DNA of 64,000 bases from Bryum argenteum (lineage: Eukaryota > Streptophyta > Bryopsida > Bryales > Bryaceae): positions 7,820,345 through 7,884,344 of the forward strand of contig CM073326.1 of NCBI GenBank assembly GCA_037043015.1, written 5' to 3'. The translations under genes were made by a program, and so were the position numbers. The notes under the pieces are model-generated. The model did no database searches. It was not told the DNA's origin and was given only the letters and a program-made list of their open reading frames with translations. The stretch's first letter is position 1. Each line of letters opens with the position of its first letter. This document shows positions 24,194 through 34,399 of the stretch, in pieces.

Positions 24194-25953
24194 CTACTCT
24201 TTGTCGTCCTGCTTCTTGGAGGAAGAGCCAGCGAAATACCAATATCCAATCGCAATTGCTCCAATGAGTCCACCAATGACAGCGTAGTTAGTGTTGCTGT
24301 CAGTGGAAGAAGTTGTTGATGGTGTTTCGTTGATGATTTTCACGGCGTCAGGATGAGCTTCTGGGTGACCTTCCACTGCTTTCTTGGCTTCCTCTGGTGA
24401 AAACCCCTGGCACGCACAAAACGTGAAATCAGCAAGAGGGGAGCTTCCAATCATGCAGACAGATAGGAGCAACTTGATTCAGGCAAGTACCTTCCGGGCG
24501 AGCTTCTCCAGCTTCTCCATCTCCATTTTCTGCCGGCAACCAAAGAGAAAAAGAACTTGGTCAGCACAACATGCATGTAAAGATACTACTCTACCTTAGA
24601 CTATGCTAGTCTAAACTGCAAGAGAAAAAAAAAAAAAAAAACCCAGACTCAGTGAGACATAGACTTGACTACTCTAGAAAAAGGATAATTGTTTACAGCG
24701 TAGCAGAATGCCATAGACTTGACAGGATCCTCAATATTCTCGGCCTGCACTGATTCGAGCACATGTAAAACTGCCCAAGTATATACTTCACATACTGTCA
24801 TAGCAGCTAGACCAAGACAATAATAACGATTGGAAAAATGTAACTATCACACTTCAGTGAAACTCCCAGATTCCTCTCCCCGTTGTTTTAGTTCTGTAGA
24901 ACTAAACAGGCCATAGCCTACTTCTTTAATCAAATTCCAAACCCCTAGCCTGTATTAGCACAAAAATTATTTCGACGGCGTTCTCTACCTCAACACCAGA
25001 TTTTCTCACAATAAGTTTACAGGATCACACATGCATTGCATTTGGTGTTGAGCCATAAACTTCCAAGATTTGACGACACACACATATACAATTGTGAAGC
25101 CCCCGTCATAACTCAGGAATCGCTCAACATATGTTTCAAAAAACGGCAATTAAGCAATAAAATCATCAAGCGTGACTAGACCTTGATGTAAATTATACGC
25201 TCATTGCAATCACTACTGTGCCAGGATCTACCATGATTTGACGACATAGACACAAATACTGAGATAGACCTAGCCACTAGTGAATACGGAAATCAAGCGC
25301 CAAAACGAAAGGGAGTGGCCAGGTTATGATGTAGATAAAATATTCATTGCAATCAAATGCTCTGCCGTATACTTCCAAGATTTGCCGACATACACAGAAA
25401 CACTTGAAAATGGCTATGCGAATCTTGATCAAAGACATGACTAAGTCTCACTAAATACGTTTCAAAAATATCACTGTAGCTTCAATGCTCTATCATTTGT
25501 CAAAGACGGACTCTATCTTCAACCAAACGGCAATCAAGCAATAAAATATTCGTGACCAGACCTTGATGTAAATCACACACTCGTTGCAATCACTACTGTG
25601 CCTTACTCCTCCAAGATTTGACGACATAAACATAAACAAAGGTAAAGACCTAGTCACTAGTGCAAACGACAATCAAGCGCCAAAATGGAAGAGCGTAACC
25701 ATTCAATGCAGTTGATACTGTGCTATAACCTTCCAAGATTCGTAAAGACCTAGTCAAGGCAATCAAGCGCCAAAATGAAATGAAAGAGGAAGAAAGGGCA
25801 GACCTTGATGTAGACATTCTCAGCGGCTTTCTCCTCCTCATGGAGCATACCACCGCTGCTCATGGCTCGCCGAGACGCGCCAGCAGATCGAGCAACAAAC
25901 AGAGCCTCCCCGGTAGGGTTGACGAGCCTGCGGGCCACCATTCTCATCGCCAT
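24194..25953 (-). CDS. Small mitochondrial IF1-like / complex I P2-like membrane protein
   Basis: Three exons join in frame to 133 residues: 25953-25804, 24529-24491 and 24406-24194. The N-terminus (MAMRMVARRL) is basic and Arg-rich, as in a mitochondrial presequence. Residues 36-63 (MLHEEEKAAENVYIKKMEME and onward) match the ATPase-inhibitor IF1-like motif. After an Ala/Pro/Thr-rich linker comes one membrane segment (about 104-122, ending GYWYF) and a charged C-terminus. This layout matches the plant protein known from Arabidopsis At2g27730, reported as plant complex I subunit P2. The IF1-like motif alone does not show ATPase inhibition. Intron 1 (24530-25803) is unusually long for so small a gene and contains degenerate repeats that include copies of the exon 1 donor region. 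Confidence 0.85.
25030..25800. repeat. Degenerate repeats in intron 1 of the P2-like gene
   Basis: Units containing CAAGATTTGACGACATA recur near 25,068, 25,230, 25,376 and 25,613. Units containing CAATCAAGC followed by AGACCTTGATGTAAAT recur near 25,143-25,193 and 25,527-25,573. The phrase GACCTTGATGTA is the antisense of the exon 1 / intron 1 junction at 25,801-25,812, so the array appears to have grown from that junction. Confidence 0.7.
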
Positions 25954-26234
25954 TTTGACCTAAACTTGAACCGTTTGAAATCGCAAAAGCGGAATTGATC
26001 AAAGCACTAGCAAATGGGTTTGCGGATCGGAGACGGGGGGAAACGAAATGGAGCGGGAGAGACGATGCTGACGCTTTTGAGGGCTGTCATGAAGGGGGCT
26101 GTTCTAGAAACTCTACACGTGTTTCGTGAGAGATTGTGTTACCGGTTTGGCCGGTTGGGGTGCGAGGGTGGGAGAATACGATGCGTGGTGCTGTGTGACC
26201 GGGAACCGGCTGTGCTGGTAGGGGTTAAACGGAC

Positions 26235-26282
26235 TGGTGTTGAGTCAGAATGGTGTTGAGTCAGAATGGTGTTGAGTCAGAA
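26235..26282. promoter_or_regulatory. Triple 16-bp repeat carrying TGAGTCA sites
   Basis: Three perfect tandem copies of a 16-bp unit, TGGTGTTGAGTCAGAA, lie about 280-330 bp upstream of the P2-like start codon (minus strand). Each contains TGAGTCA (26,241, 26,257 and 26,273), the GCN4-type core bound by plant bZIP factors. The 16-bp spacing is about one and a half helical turns. Regulatory use is inferred. Confidence 0.5.
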
Positions 26283-26338
26283 TGGTGAGAAGGATAAGCC
26301 TGATTCTTCGTTATATTCTTGAGGACACCTGGAAGTAA

Positions 26339-26663
26339 TATGGTAAGGTGTCCTATAATGGCGCAATTTTCAGTACAGAAAATCTACAGGAATGTTGCCA
26401 GTGCAAGCAATTTTTGTGTATGTGGAAAATTAGTAGAAAACTAGAGCAAGTGGAATCATCATTTTTGGACTCTTTTACAGTAAGTAATGAATTTTCAAAG
26501 ATGGAAATATAGGTGTTCCTAAAATGGTGCCCTAAAGTGACGCCCTATAATCTTTGCAGTGTGTACATGGTTCTGTTGTATGGAGAAGCTATTATGTAGG
26601 TGACAGTGAAGATTACTAGGGCTCCATTTTTGGCACTGCGCCATTTTTGGCTGCTCTACCATA
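26339..26663. mobile_element. MITE-like element, copy 1 (325 bp)
   Basis: The ends are imperfect 27-bp terminal inverted repeats, TATGGTA...ATGGCGCA and TGCGCCAT...TACCATA, with about 20 of 27 positions matching. A second copy with high identity lies at 52,572-52,882. No ORF is inside. It sits 386 bp upstream of the P2-like gene. Confidence 0.75.
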
Positions 26664-27098
26664 GATTCTGTATGGTTGAGGAATCTAAAATGGTGACTTT
26701 TGTTGCTATGCCTATCTCATTTTCAAAGAATTTTTACAAATTTATTGTAAGTATGTTCATGAGGATTTCAATGCACCAAAGAATGTGTGTTTTGGATACT
26801 GTATGCAAAAGTTATCAAAGGTTGAGATGGAGGTCCTTATTGTGGTAGATTTACATGCTCCATTACAAATATCTACTTCGAGGCCGGGAACCAAATAAGT
26901 TACAACATGTGGTTAGGCATAAGCAGTTTTTGTAAGATCCAACAAAGCTCAAAATTGAATTCACATGTATATAGAATCTTTCCATGAATAGGGAATCGTA
27001 GCATAAAATTTGATATTTGCATTCAAACAATGAACTCGAGACTTCTTCGAGGGCAGCTTGAACGGAGTGATTGTTTGACCTATTCTTAAGTATAGTCA
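26664..27098. other. Intergenic DNA between a MITE and a SINE
   Basis: AT-rich sequence with no supported gene or repeat. The short ORFs here have no recognisable motif. Confidence 0.4.
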
Positions 27099-27110
27099 TG
27101 AAGATCATCA

Positions 27111-27472
27111 GATAGATAGATAGAAACTCCGGTCCCTTTCTCAAGGGCCGGCGTAAATGAAGTGTCTGTTCGTAATGCTAATATCTCGATGGCCACCGGA
27201 CAAGGGGAAATTGGAACAATACTACTTCCCCCTCTCGAGGGTGGACACTATAACTACGCTAGTTTCTAGCCTAGTTACTAATGCCTTGAAGATACTTGAC
27301 ATAGTATCCCCCCAAAGGGCTTTGAGGTTCCCATACAACAAGGTCCAAAGACCCCCCACAATAGTTGGGTGGACTATAGTGGTGAGCACCACGCCGGCAT
27401 GGGGAATAGAACCCACGACCTCCTCATTGGGGGCCTAAGCCCTAACCACCAAGCCAAGGCTTGTGGTGCCTT
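27111..27472 (-). mobile_element. tRNA-derived SINE, full length, with 12-bp target-site duplication
   Basis: Read on the minus strand, the 5' end (27,472) is tRNA-like. An A box, TGGCTTGGTGG, lies at 27,456-27,446 and a B box, GGGTTCTATTCC, at 27,414-27,403, at normal spacing for an RNA polymerase III promoter. The body runs to a 3' end of TATC-type short repeats at about 27,111-27,125. The element is flanked by a perfect 12-bp direct repeat, TGAAGATCATCA, at 27,099-27,110 and 27,473-27,484. Structure, tail and duplication are those of a SINE mobilised by LINE machinery. A 5'-truncated copy lies at 61,637-61,793. Confidence 0.88.
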
Positions 27473-27484
27473 TGAAGATCATCA

Positions 27485-28139
27485 CATTAATGGTGGGACT
27501 ACTAACCCCTTGTAAGGTGAATGCAATGTTGACCCCTAAAGATCCACAGCCAACAAAACGCCTTTCTGCTATTTTGGGTAGCGTATATGGAGGGGTTAAA
27601 ATTAATATTTATGTTCTAAGATTTTTACGGGGTTCTCCCTATATTGGGAAATATATGTGGTAAAAAATTGCGAAGCTAGTTTCCAATTGTAGAACCTTCA
27701 TCTAGGAATTTTAGGTTTCATGTCCAAAATAGGCAATTTGAATTTAGTGTTTTTTAAAAATTTCTTTTCTTGAAATATGTTCATAAAAAATCACTACTTA
27801 AGTTCCAATGTGATCCAAGTCAAAAGTTTACCAATTTTATAATGGCAACCTCTAAAAATTACAACAATAATCTTCAACATTCCTAGTAATTTCCGAATTA
27901 TTTCATTAAATTTTTTTCAAAATTCGTGATTATAGAATATTTCCAAATTTTTTTTTGTCAATATCCACAAACTTGTAAAGGCACCTACTCAATGTTCATC
28001 TTTTCTTACACCAAATATATCTTCATGTGATGCATGTTTTCGTACATTTTTGTTTTTAGACCCTGTAATTTTTGTTTGTCAATGCTAAGGCTTCTATTGC
28101 TTGTGACAAAGGGGACTCTAGATACAGTATTTTAGTCTT
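27485..28139. other. AT-rich intergenic DNA
   Basis: No gene is supported. The phrase GGACTACTAACCCCT at about 27,494 recurs near 42,246, so a further fragment related to the SINE-like repeats may be present. Confidence 0.35.
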
Positions 28140-29440
28140 GATTGGATAGTGAGACAGGAATGCCTTTTGGGTCCCTACCTCTTCCTATTTATTGGCCCTC
28201 AACATTGCTACCAAAACCTTGATGCAAGATGCTATTGTATAAGGCATCCCCTTCCCACGTTCTCACACCCAACAACTCATTTTATAGTATGTTGATGACA
28301 CTAGTTTTTACTTTCAATTATAGGCTCTTTTGAGAATGTTAACCCCTAATCGTCCCTAGTGTCGAAAACGACATTTGGATGAAGGGCAGAAACTTTGAAG
28401 AGCCATAACTTCTTCATCCAAACTCCGTTTTTGACGAAATTACTTGGGTTAGGTCACAAATCAAGTCTAGTTTATGTGGTAAAAATTGCAGACTCATGAA
28501 ATAAAGTATGAATAAATGGCATGGATTTTAGTGAAGGCAGCTTTTGTTTTTGGGTTTTCAAACATTTGGCATGATTTACCATTGCAAGCCAATTATGTGA
28601 AATCTAAAATAGTTTTTCATGATTTTTTTTTTTTCATAGGTTTGATATTTAGATGCATCTCAACAGCTTTGTAGTTGGAAGATTTTTGATCTAAATAACT
28701 TTGGTATTGGCTTTGCAATGATGTTTCTACGATGAAAAAAGTGAAATAATGGATTATTTTTGAAGAGCTAGATCTCTTTCATCCACCGTTAGATTTTGAC
28801 TTTATTTTTTGGGATGGATTCCAATTATAGTCTATTTTTAGTAGTAGAAACCTTGACCCAATCGAGGATATATTGAAGAAAAGGCATGGATTTGAGGGCG
28901 AGGGGTCTAGTTTTGGACTATTTTTCCTTTGTAAAATTTTTGGCAGTTTTCACGACTACAAGGCTACTATTTGAGCCAAGATTTTTTTTTGATGAATTTT
29001 TTTGGTACAAGAGTGTCTTTGAGATGAAGATGAACAACTTTCTAGTTGCTGATTTTTTGATTGCAAATTTCATGTTGGTAGTATTTTCACTTCAAAGTGG
29101 AAATAATGGTATTTTGTAGCCTATTTTGCGCACTAATATGTTATGATCTCGCAATCTATGAGGTCCCATGAGTCAAGTTTTGGTCCACATGATCTACTAC
29201 AAGTCTATTACAAGTTTGTACGATTGAGATCTGAATAGCTTATCTTTATTTTCATCTATATCACTTTTTTTTGAAAATGAGTTTTTGGCTAAAAATACCC
29301 CAAGGACGTTTAGGGGTTAACTCTCTCAATGTTCTTGTGGAGGATTTTAGGTTAGCTTCTAGGATTCAGATTAACTGGCTCAAGAGCACGGCCTACCAAG
29401 ACTATGGGATGGATAGGTGAATGAACAGGAGGGCAAGGTC
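28140..29440 (+). pseudogene. LINE reverse-transcriptase relic, split by an inserted element
   Basis: About 28,150-28,200 encodes VRQECLLGPYLFLF, matching the conserved VRQGCPLxPYLF block of non-LTR reverse transcriptases. Near 28,291 a shifted frame encodes YVDDTSF, the catalytic Y-x-D-D box. The next block, LASRIQINWLKSTAY, appears only at about 29,347-29,391, beyond a 984-bp repeat element at 28,338-29,321. Frameshifts and stops show the RT is dead. Only the palm region is recognisable; endonuclease and 3' end were not found. Confidence 0.75.
28338..29321. mobile_element. Roughly 1-kb repeat element, copy 1, inserted in the LINE relic
   Basis: The element is bounded by perfect 12-bp terminal inverted repeats, GTTAACCCCTAA (28,338-28,349) and TTAGGGGTTAAC (29,310-29,321). 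It contains two diverged direct units that share the phrase TTTGAAGAGC. Related copies occur at 42,913-43,844, at 52,064 to about 52,370 (partial) and at about 60,240-61,169 (reverse). It has no credible ORF, so it is non-autonomous. The target-site duplication is not clear. Confidence 0.7.
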
Positions 29441-29449
29441 TCTACTTAG

Positions 29450-29809
29450 ATGGCGTGCAAGATCGGGGAGTTCTCGAATGAGCTCAACTCCGGGCTGCTC
29501 AGCTACAACTTCCACGCCTTAGACATCATGAATCTCTTTGACGTTTGCGTCCAAAAGGAAGAAGGAGGTGAAGGAGGGGGCAACTCAGATAGTGCCCTAG
29601 AGGGTGATGCCGGAGACGAAGCCGTAGTCCGGACTCATTTAAGGAAAGTTGACACTTTGGTCAAGCCAACCTATATGTATCCGGCGAATACAACAGAAGG
29701 GGAAGCTATTTCTAGCGCGGATAGGCAAGAGGCATCCAACAAGGGTAAGGATGAGGAAGTTGTTGAACAGACTGACAAGAAGGAATGTGAGCCGATTAGG
29801 GCGAATTAG
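29450..29809 (+). CDS. Uncharacterised acidic ORF, possibly a retroelement fragment
   Basis: A 119-codon ORF begins MACKIGEFSNELNSG and has an acidic Glu/Gly-rich middle. The overlapping +1 frame is also open and basic (29,649-29,969), as often seen in decayed element DNA of unusual base composition. GC content is higher than in its surroundings. It follows the LINE relic directly. I do not recognise it; a gag-like origin is only a guess. Confidence 0.25.
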   Translation: MACKIGEFSNELNSGLLSYNFHALDIMNLFDVCVQKEEGGEGGGNSDSALEGDAGDEAVVRTHLRKVDTLVKPTYMYPANTTEGEAISSADRQEASNKGKDEEVVEQTDKKECEPIRAN

Positions 29810-29969
29810 AGAAAGAAGGAGGACGTTCAATTTGACTCACAAGCGGCAGAGGAAGAATCTGAGTTTGAGAGGTGTACATGCATGTGGGAAGGAGAAGATC
29901 CTGATAGCCAACTGGAGAAGTCCACTCCCAGCCTACCGAGTCAAAAGGGACTACCTGGGGCTCGCGTAA

Positions 29970-31705
29970 AAAACAAAGGCAAGAAAGACCAAGCGGATCC
30001 CTCGCATTTAGAGTTAGGTAGGTTTAGAATATAGAAGTCTAGCAGAAGACTTTTATTTAGAAGAATGACGACAACAACTGCCTTCATAAAGCTGTTAGAT
30101 AATCCAGAAATTTTGGATTTGACCTTTTTCAGATAACCCAAAAAGGATCTACTACTTAGCCGGGAGTGAGTGAAGCTCATTGGTCTCTTTTGTAATATTG
30201 TTCTACTCTAATTCACTGGTTGCGAGTACGTTTTCCTCTAATCTTTAGTGTATTCGTGTTTTTGTTTCATGTCTTGCATGCTAAGTCTTAAGTATGTATG
30301 GTAGTACAGAAGTTCCTTACTATCTGGGCAAGCGGAGCAAGGTTTTACAGTGGTGTGGATCAAGAGTCCATGTTGTGAGCGGAATAGTTCATGAGCGGCA
30401 TTGTTTATCCTGGTCAAGCACGAATACTTCTATTTACAACCGGATATGGGGTCACAGTAGCAAGAGAGGGATCTCGGCTACCTCTAATGGCTCCCGGATG
30501 TTCATCTCGTTGATTTTTCCCTAGCGGTAAGTGTAGTAGATGTGAGAGCTTAGAAATGGTCTCTTATTGTTTTTTTCATTTCTTGTTGAATTTGTGGTAG
30601 ATTTGAAAATTATGAAAAGACTTTAGGGTAAATTTTTTATGGAATCTAGAGTACTTACGTTGTGGCTGCAACCTTCAGTTGGATGTTGGAAGTGATCGTT
30701 GTGAGATCATTGATAGAGATTGTCGTATCAATTTCAAGGTTTTTGGTTAGATTTAGGATGGAAAGGTAAGAGGGGAAGAAATCCCAAAGTGAATCCTAAG
30801 AAGGACCGAAGGAGGCAAAGTCCCCGAATCCAAAGTAGGCGCACAATCTCTTGCTACACACACGGAAGAGTTTGCTTTAACAGATGCTTTAGATTGAAAA
30901 GTCCATCGCTACATGAACAATCCTCAAGTTCAGATTATCACAATTGATTGAAGGATCTGCAACTCACCTCTTTTCCTACGCATGTCAAGCATTCTACGAA
31001 TATGGAGTCATCCTGCATTCACGCTATGAGTAATTACTTTGAACTGAATCTTCCGCTTCTGTATGCACATTGATATTTATTAGCTTCATATTAAGTAAAA
31101 CTCTCAGCAGGGTTCTTTGACCACTCTGATTCTGAGGAGAAAGTCCATCTCTACTTATGATCGTTCTTATTCACACTGCTCGAATCACATGACTGGAAAT
31201 ACTGGAAATACTGGAAATCCAACCAACTAACCCCTTCCGAATTCTCGGAGATGAAAGTCTCTTTCCGCGTGCCAAATCCTGGTGGAAAATCTCATTGTTT
31301 GTGATATTGCTCCGTTCTCACCCTCCTCATGCCACTATCGGGCATTTGAAGCTTTCCAGACCTGTCTCGTTCCACAATCACATCAGAACTTGAGAATGTC
31401 TAATTAAGAACTCGTACAAGCTGAAGAGTTACGGTATTGAAGACCCGATTAGGTTCAAGAAACACAAGTTCCGTAATCTAATTACTCAAATCCCATGGAA
31501 AAATAGACGTTTCCAAGTTACATCACTAGAATCGTGATGAAGAATGGCAAACGTGAACTTACCGTGTCAGAACGCACAGCTTCTCTCCAATGCCGGTTGT
31601 TGGAAACACAAGCGACAACATGGTATACAGACTGCAGCTTTTGAAGGCAGAGGCAACGAGAGTCCAGGGGCAAAGTGGTAGCGATGGCGCCCTTCTTTCT
31701 TCACC
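29970..31705. other. Intergenic DNA without a supported gene
   Basis: Several short ORFs (for example 30,294-30,524 and 30,720-30,947) show no motif that I recognise and no convincing splice partners. A short CTGGAAATA repeat lies at about 31,192-31,220. Confidence 0.35.
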
Positions 31706-32329
31706 TCAGTGGGGACCTTCCGAAGTCTGCTGCTCTCTTCCTTCTTCAAGCTTTGTTTCCCGAGTGAGCTCTCGGTAGATAAATGCACGTTGGAAAGCTT
31801 CCTCACACTTTGCTGGTCCAAACTGGCTCTTCTTCTGCTTGTTGCTGGCACCTTCGGCAACGCTTACTGATCCAACTGGCCCTCCTGGGATTGGCTGCCT
31901 TTGGTGGAGGACCAGAGCTCCTGCAGAAGTATTGTCCACACTTCAAAAGCCTGTAGTTATCGCGAATTGCACATAGAAATTGGGGGTCAGACCCTTAGTT
32001 AAAACTCTTGCAAAAATGCACCCTCAGTATTGTCATCTTCAAACTTAAAGGCATATCAACATCGCCACTGGATTTGAAGGTGACTTGATCGCAAAAATCT
32101 AACCTCAGTCGAAATTGAACAAGCCTTAGGTCGGATCTCTGTCATGTTTGCATCAACATCCAATTCTAGTGCAGATCGAGAAGTCGGTGCACAAATGTTA
32201 GGTTAATGGATTGCAATTCAACACAATTCACCTCAAGCTCGGAATCCAATGATCACAGCAAGGTCGGAGTCGAGTTGATTACCTGGACGTGGATGCGGGA
32301 CGAGGAAGAGTGTAATCCAAGGTGCGCAT
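31706..32329 (-). CDS. Possible two-exon small protein (93 aa), unrecognised
   Basis: A candidate gene reads from ATG 32,329 to donor 32,283, then from acceptor 31,940 to a stop at 31,706, joining in frame to 93 residues (MRTLDYTLPRPASTS, then a region with LVLHQRQPIPGGPVG and CEEAFQRAFIYREL). The open frame extends upstream of the ATG with a Ser/Arg-rich stretch resembling a transit peptide, but without an ATG, so another 5' exon is possible. No family is recognised. The second exon has codon-like regularity; the model is weak. Confidence 0.3.
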
Positions 32330-32761
32330 ATTGAGAGAGGGGTCGTCATCGTTGCTCTTGCAATCACTACTGCTACTGCTGTTGGGCTTTGACCGACTTG
32401 GTAACGACCTTGGCGAGGATTGAGCTTGGACCTGAAGTCTTCGTCGTGCTGCCCACAACTGCAAATTCTTGATAGAAACTCTCAAGGAAACCGCAGGTTT
32501 CTGCAATTCGCGATTTATTGAAGTGGAGAATCACGATTAAAGTGTGGGATTCGATTTCTGAAGGAGGATCGTTGCAGTACACGTTCATTTTGACTGCGAT
32601 TGAGGAGATGCCGAAGCAGTGTGCAACATTGAGTGGGAGCTCCGCCGTGAACTGTGCACCTCGCAAGAGCATGGGTGTTCACATGCCTGATAATGCCATT
32701 TGTGCCGCGCTCCTCGCACGATTGGAAGAGCCCTTGCTGTGTACCAGGTCACACACACACC

Positions 32762-32910
32762 GACATTGTAGAGAATTGTTTGACCTTGTTTGCTAATGTA
32801 AGACACGGACTCATTGTATAGAATTGTTTGATCTTGTTCGCTAATGTGAGAAACACACACAGTTTATAGTATTTGTTCGAGCTTGTTCGCCAGTGAGAGC
32901 TTGTGTGAGG
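32762..32910. repeat. Three diverged tandem units of about 48-50 bp
   Basis: Each unit contains a version of GAATTGTTTGA(C/T)CTTGTT(T/C)GC followed by a GTGAGA-like phrase. The third copy is the most diverged. The array ends near the start of the membrane-protein pseudogene. Confidence 0.6.
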
Positions 32911-33011
32911 CATGCTGTGTGCATCGACGATCACCAGACGAGTGGATGCTGGATCCTGTTATCATCGCCAACACTGAAGGTGCCTCTTCGGAGCAATTCT
33001 TGTCGGAGCAA

Positions 33012-33300
33012 ATGAGGTTGCATACATTCAGCTTGCTGGGCGGCATTGCATACTGGGTAGCGAGCCTGGGGTGCGTCGTGCTGTTAGCGGTGGGGTGTTG
33101 GAAGATTGACGTTGCTTGATATTAAGGCGCACGAGGACTGGACGCCCATGCTTAGTAACTGGATCGGTGGCGCGACCTCGATAAGCACCCCTAAGTGTTG
33201 TTACTGTTGCGGGTTTGAGGTTTTGCACATATTTTGGTGTAGTCGGCCTGGTGTTCATGCTAAAGCATACGTTTTAGTCATAACGTTGGATAGCTTCTAG
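33012..33300 (+). pseudogene. 3' fragment of the polytopic membrane-protein family (copy 1)
   Basis: The frame at about 33,026-33,117 encodes residues like AVGCWKIDVA. After a 4-base length difference the next frame carries KAHEDWTPMLSNWIGGA. These match the last third of the intact genes at 36,448 and 46,786 (FALGCWKIDVARKAHEDW). The first two thirds are absent and the junction is frameshifted with stops, so it is a pseudogene. The homologous 3' flank continues to about 33,990. Confidence 0.85.
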
Positions 33301-33990
33301 TAGTCGATCGGAAACTTGGTCTGTGTATCTGTAACACACAACGGAAATTTGACATTGATACTTGAAATTTTTTGACGAAGAATGCATTTCTTCCAATCAT
33401 GCTCTCGTAACGCCGGCTTCCAACAATAGTGCCATTGCTCCGCCTGCATGCAGGAATGGCGAGGCTGGGACACCTTCAGGCGGAAGCTCTCCAGCACTTC
33501 CCAGACCTCGACCCCGGGAACACCGCAGCCGGGAGCACTTGGACAGTTTGTCGGTAGCGAGTTCTGATAGTGGCTTAATGCTAATATATATGCACAAGAT
33601 GTGCCCATTTATAGACTTTTCCTTACGATTTCTCCGCACGTAATGTTCTAAAAGAGGAGCTCCTCGAAGAGGTAGCAGGGATCGTCAGGGAATCAAATAG
33701 GCAAGTCACTTTGATTCCTCGGCATCCATATCAAGAGGTGTCTTTACTTGCCGAGAGTCACCCAATTTAAGATTTCTCAATGAAATAGAAAATTCATTAC
33801 GTACATTCCGACCGACATGAAAGAGTCAGTATTTTTGGACGTAGTGTCCGATGCAACTTGGAGGTGGTGCCTGCAGACTTGTGGGGGAGAATTTGGTGAG
33901 TCCCCTTTAATCTCCGTTACCATATATTTGAGAAATTTCTGAGAAAGAGGAAGACGACGCAATCGTCGGGGAGCTCTGCGCTGTAGTTTG
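33300..33990 (+). repeat. 3' flank of family copy 1
   Basis: The sequence is homologous to the 3' flanks of the intact genes (37,440-37,860 and 47,770-48,170), with shared phrases such as CTCCGCCTGCATGCA at 33,437, and to 35,296-35,560. No gene is supported inside it. Confidence 0.75.
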
Positions 33991-34399
33991 TAACTTCACA
34001 CGGCTCGAATGACAGCATGTACGCTATTGATTGAATTTCGGATCACATCACGATGACAATGAGCGGTGAAAAGCCAATCACTAAACAACCGTACGTGCAT
34101 TGCACCAAAGATCATTGAAAACCTTCCGAACCTGCCTAACAGAGGATGATGCAAGTATATTCGTAACTTTTCTATGTAAATTACAATATCGATTCTGAAG
34201 CGTTGCTTGCTCTCACGTATCTTGCATGGTAACAAAATCCAGAGGTCTAATTGTCCTCAATTGCACCTGCAGCAATTTGTCATCGATCGCAATAAGGAGT
34301 GAAGTAACATTAAAGGTTGAGTTCATGACGAGGACAATGATTCCCCGGGTAAGAAATCGAAGATTAGTCGTAAATACCGACTGATTGAGAGTCTCGGCG

